Assembly: GCA_905479965.1 (NCBI GenBank)
Contig: CAJQOR010000441.1
Coordinates: forward strand, 1-6,185
Source: an uncultured Rhizobiaceae group bacterium
GTDB lineage: Bacteria > Pseudomonadota > Alphaproteobacteria > Rhizobiales > Rhizobiaceae
Direction: 5' to 3'
DNA: 6,185 bases
Shown: positions 5,919-6,185 of the stretch, one piece after another
How the letters are laid out: every line of letters starts with the position of its first letter
Numbering within the stretch: the stretch's first letter is position 1
The notes under the pieces: generated by a model
The model's database searches: none
The model's input: the letters and a program-made list of their open reading frames with translations, nothing else
What the model was told of the DNA's origin: nothing
Position numbers and translations under genes: made by a program

Positions 5919-6185
5919 CTACACTCCTAAATATCGATCTTTAATCTCTTCTGATAATTTTCCAATAGCGCCACTCCACACAGTTTCTCCGCGTGCTAAA
6001 ACAACCGCATGATCTGCAACTTGTGTGAGCTCTTTCAGTGATTTATCGACAACCAAGATCGACAAATTTTCACCTGACTTTAATGTCTTAATCGCCGTCC
6101 AAATTTCTTGACGAATGATCGGTGCAAGCCCTTCTGTGGCTTCGTCTAAAATAAGTAATTTTGGATTGGTCATCAACGCACGGCC
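5919..6185 (-). CDS. LivF-like ABC transporter ATPase, C-terminal fragment
   Basis: The frame is open to the right window edge; 88 C-terminal residues are present, beginning GRALMTNP, which in the family directly follows the LSGGQ signature. The apparent start codons at 6176 and 6173 are internal residues (L-M), not the true start. Visible are Walker B LLILDEA (10-16) with Glu 15, then TEGLAP (17-22), which is characteristic of LivF-type ATPases of branched-chain amino acid and related importers, and a short C-terminus without extra domains. At the switch position where many ABC ATPases have His, the sequence reads LVVDK (44-48), placing Asp 47 there; E. coli LivF has VEQN, so variation at this site is normal for the subfamily. 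The gene runs tail to tail into the YnjB-type operon and belongs to an unrelated transport locus to the right. Amino acid versus amide or urea substrate cannot be decided. Confidence 0.88.
   Translation of the reverse strand, partial: GRALMTNPKLLILDEATEGLAPIIRQEIWTAIKTLKSGENLSILVVDKSLKELTQVADHAVVLARGETVWSGAIGKLSEEIKDRYLGV

Noticed and set aside
5901..5963. GGAAAAT (5901-5907) and ATTTTCC (5957-5963) as a bidirectional terminator at the convergent junction
   Set aside because: The arms are AT-rich, 49 bases apart, inside both coding sequences and without a T-tract; likely chance.

Overview
The window is a block of ABC-transporter genes on moderately AT-rich DNA. It holds six protein-coding genes, two cut by the window edges, and parts of three separate import systems. 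Protein style suggests an alphaproteobacterium, possibly a marine Hyphomicrobiales/Rhizobiales-type lineage. The clues are the LivF-like ATPase with 'EATEGLAP' and 'VVDK' wording and the YnjB-like binding protein followed by two split permeases. This placement is inference. There is no rRNA, tRNA, mobile element or CRISPR array.

Region 1 (1-1632, plus strand) is the 3' end of a metal-chelate-type uptake operon. It contains the C-terminal part of a periplasmic binding protein of the BtuF/FepB class and a complete FecCD/BtuC-type permease, overlapping by four bases. The substrate (iron-siderophore, haem, cobalamin or a similar ligand) cannot be read from the sequence. No ATPase follows. A weak A-tract/stem/T-tract hairpin just after the permease stop probably ends the transcript, so the ATPase must lie upstream of the window or elsewhere.

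Region 2 (1633-1856) is a 224-base intergenic stretch. It carries that terminator, a small hairpin, and a perfect 10-bp palindrome (ACCACGTGGT) just before an AT-rich stretch resembling a -10 element. It probably contains the promoter and operator of the next operon, although no convincing -35/-10 pair was found.

Region 3 (1857-5911, plus strand) is a complete four-gene ABC importer: a secreted YnjB-like binding protein, two six-helix permeases each with an EAA loop, and a MalK/PotA-like ATPase with a C-terminal TOBE-type region. The last three genes are joined by four-base overlaps (ATGA and TTGA; the ATPase starts at TTG), which indicates translational coupling. The binding-protein gene is separated from the permeases by 103 bases. 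That gap can form a strong hairpin without a T-tract and also a mutually exclusive alternative pairing, which may set the ratio of binding protein to membrane components. E. coli YnjBCD has a single fused permease and a short ATPase, so this is a split-permease, TOBE-bearing version. Its substrate is unknown.

Region 4 (5919-6185, minus strand) is the C-terminal end of a LivF-like branched-chain amino acid (or related) transporter ATPase. It faces the operon tail to tail with only seven bases between stop codons.

No plainly novel system is visible. The points most worth a second look are the structured 3090-3192 gap, the architecture of the YnjB-type transporter, and the operator-like palindrome.
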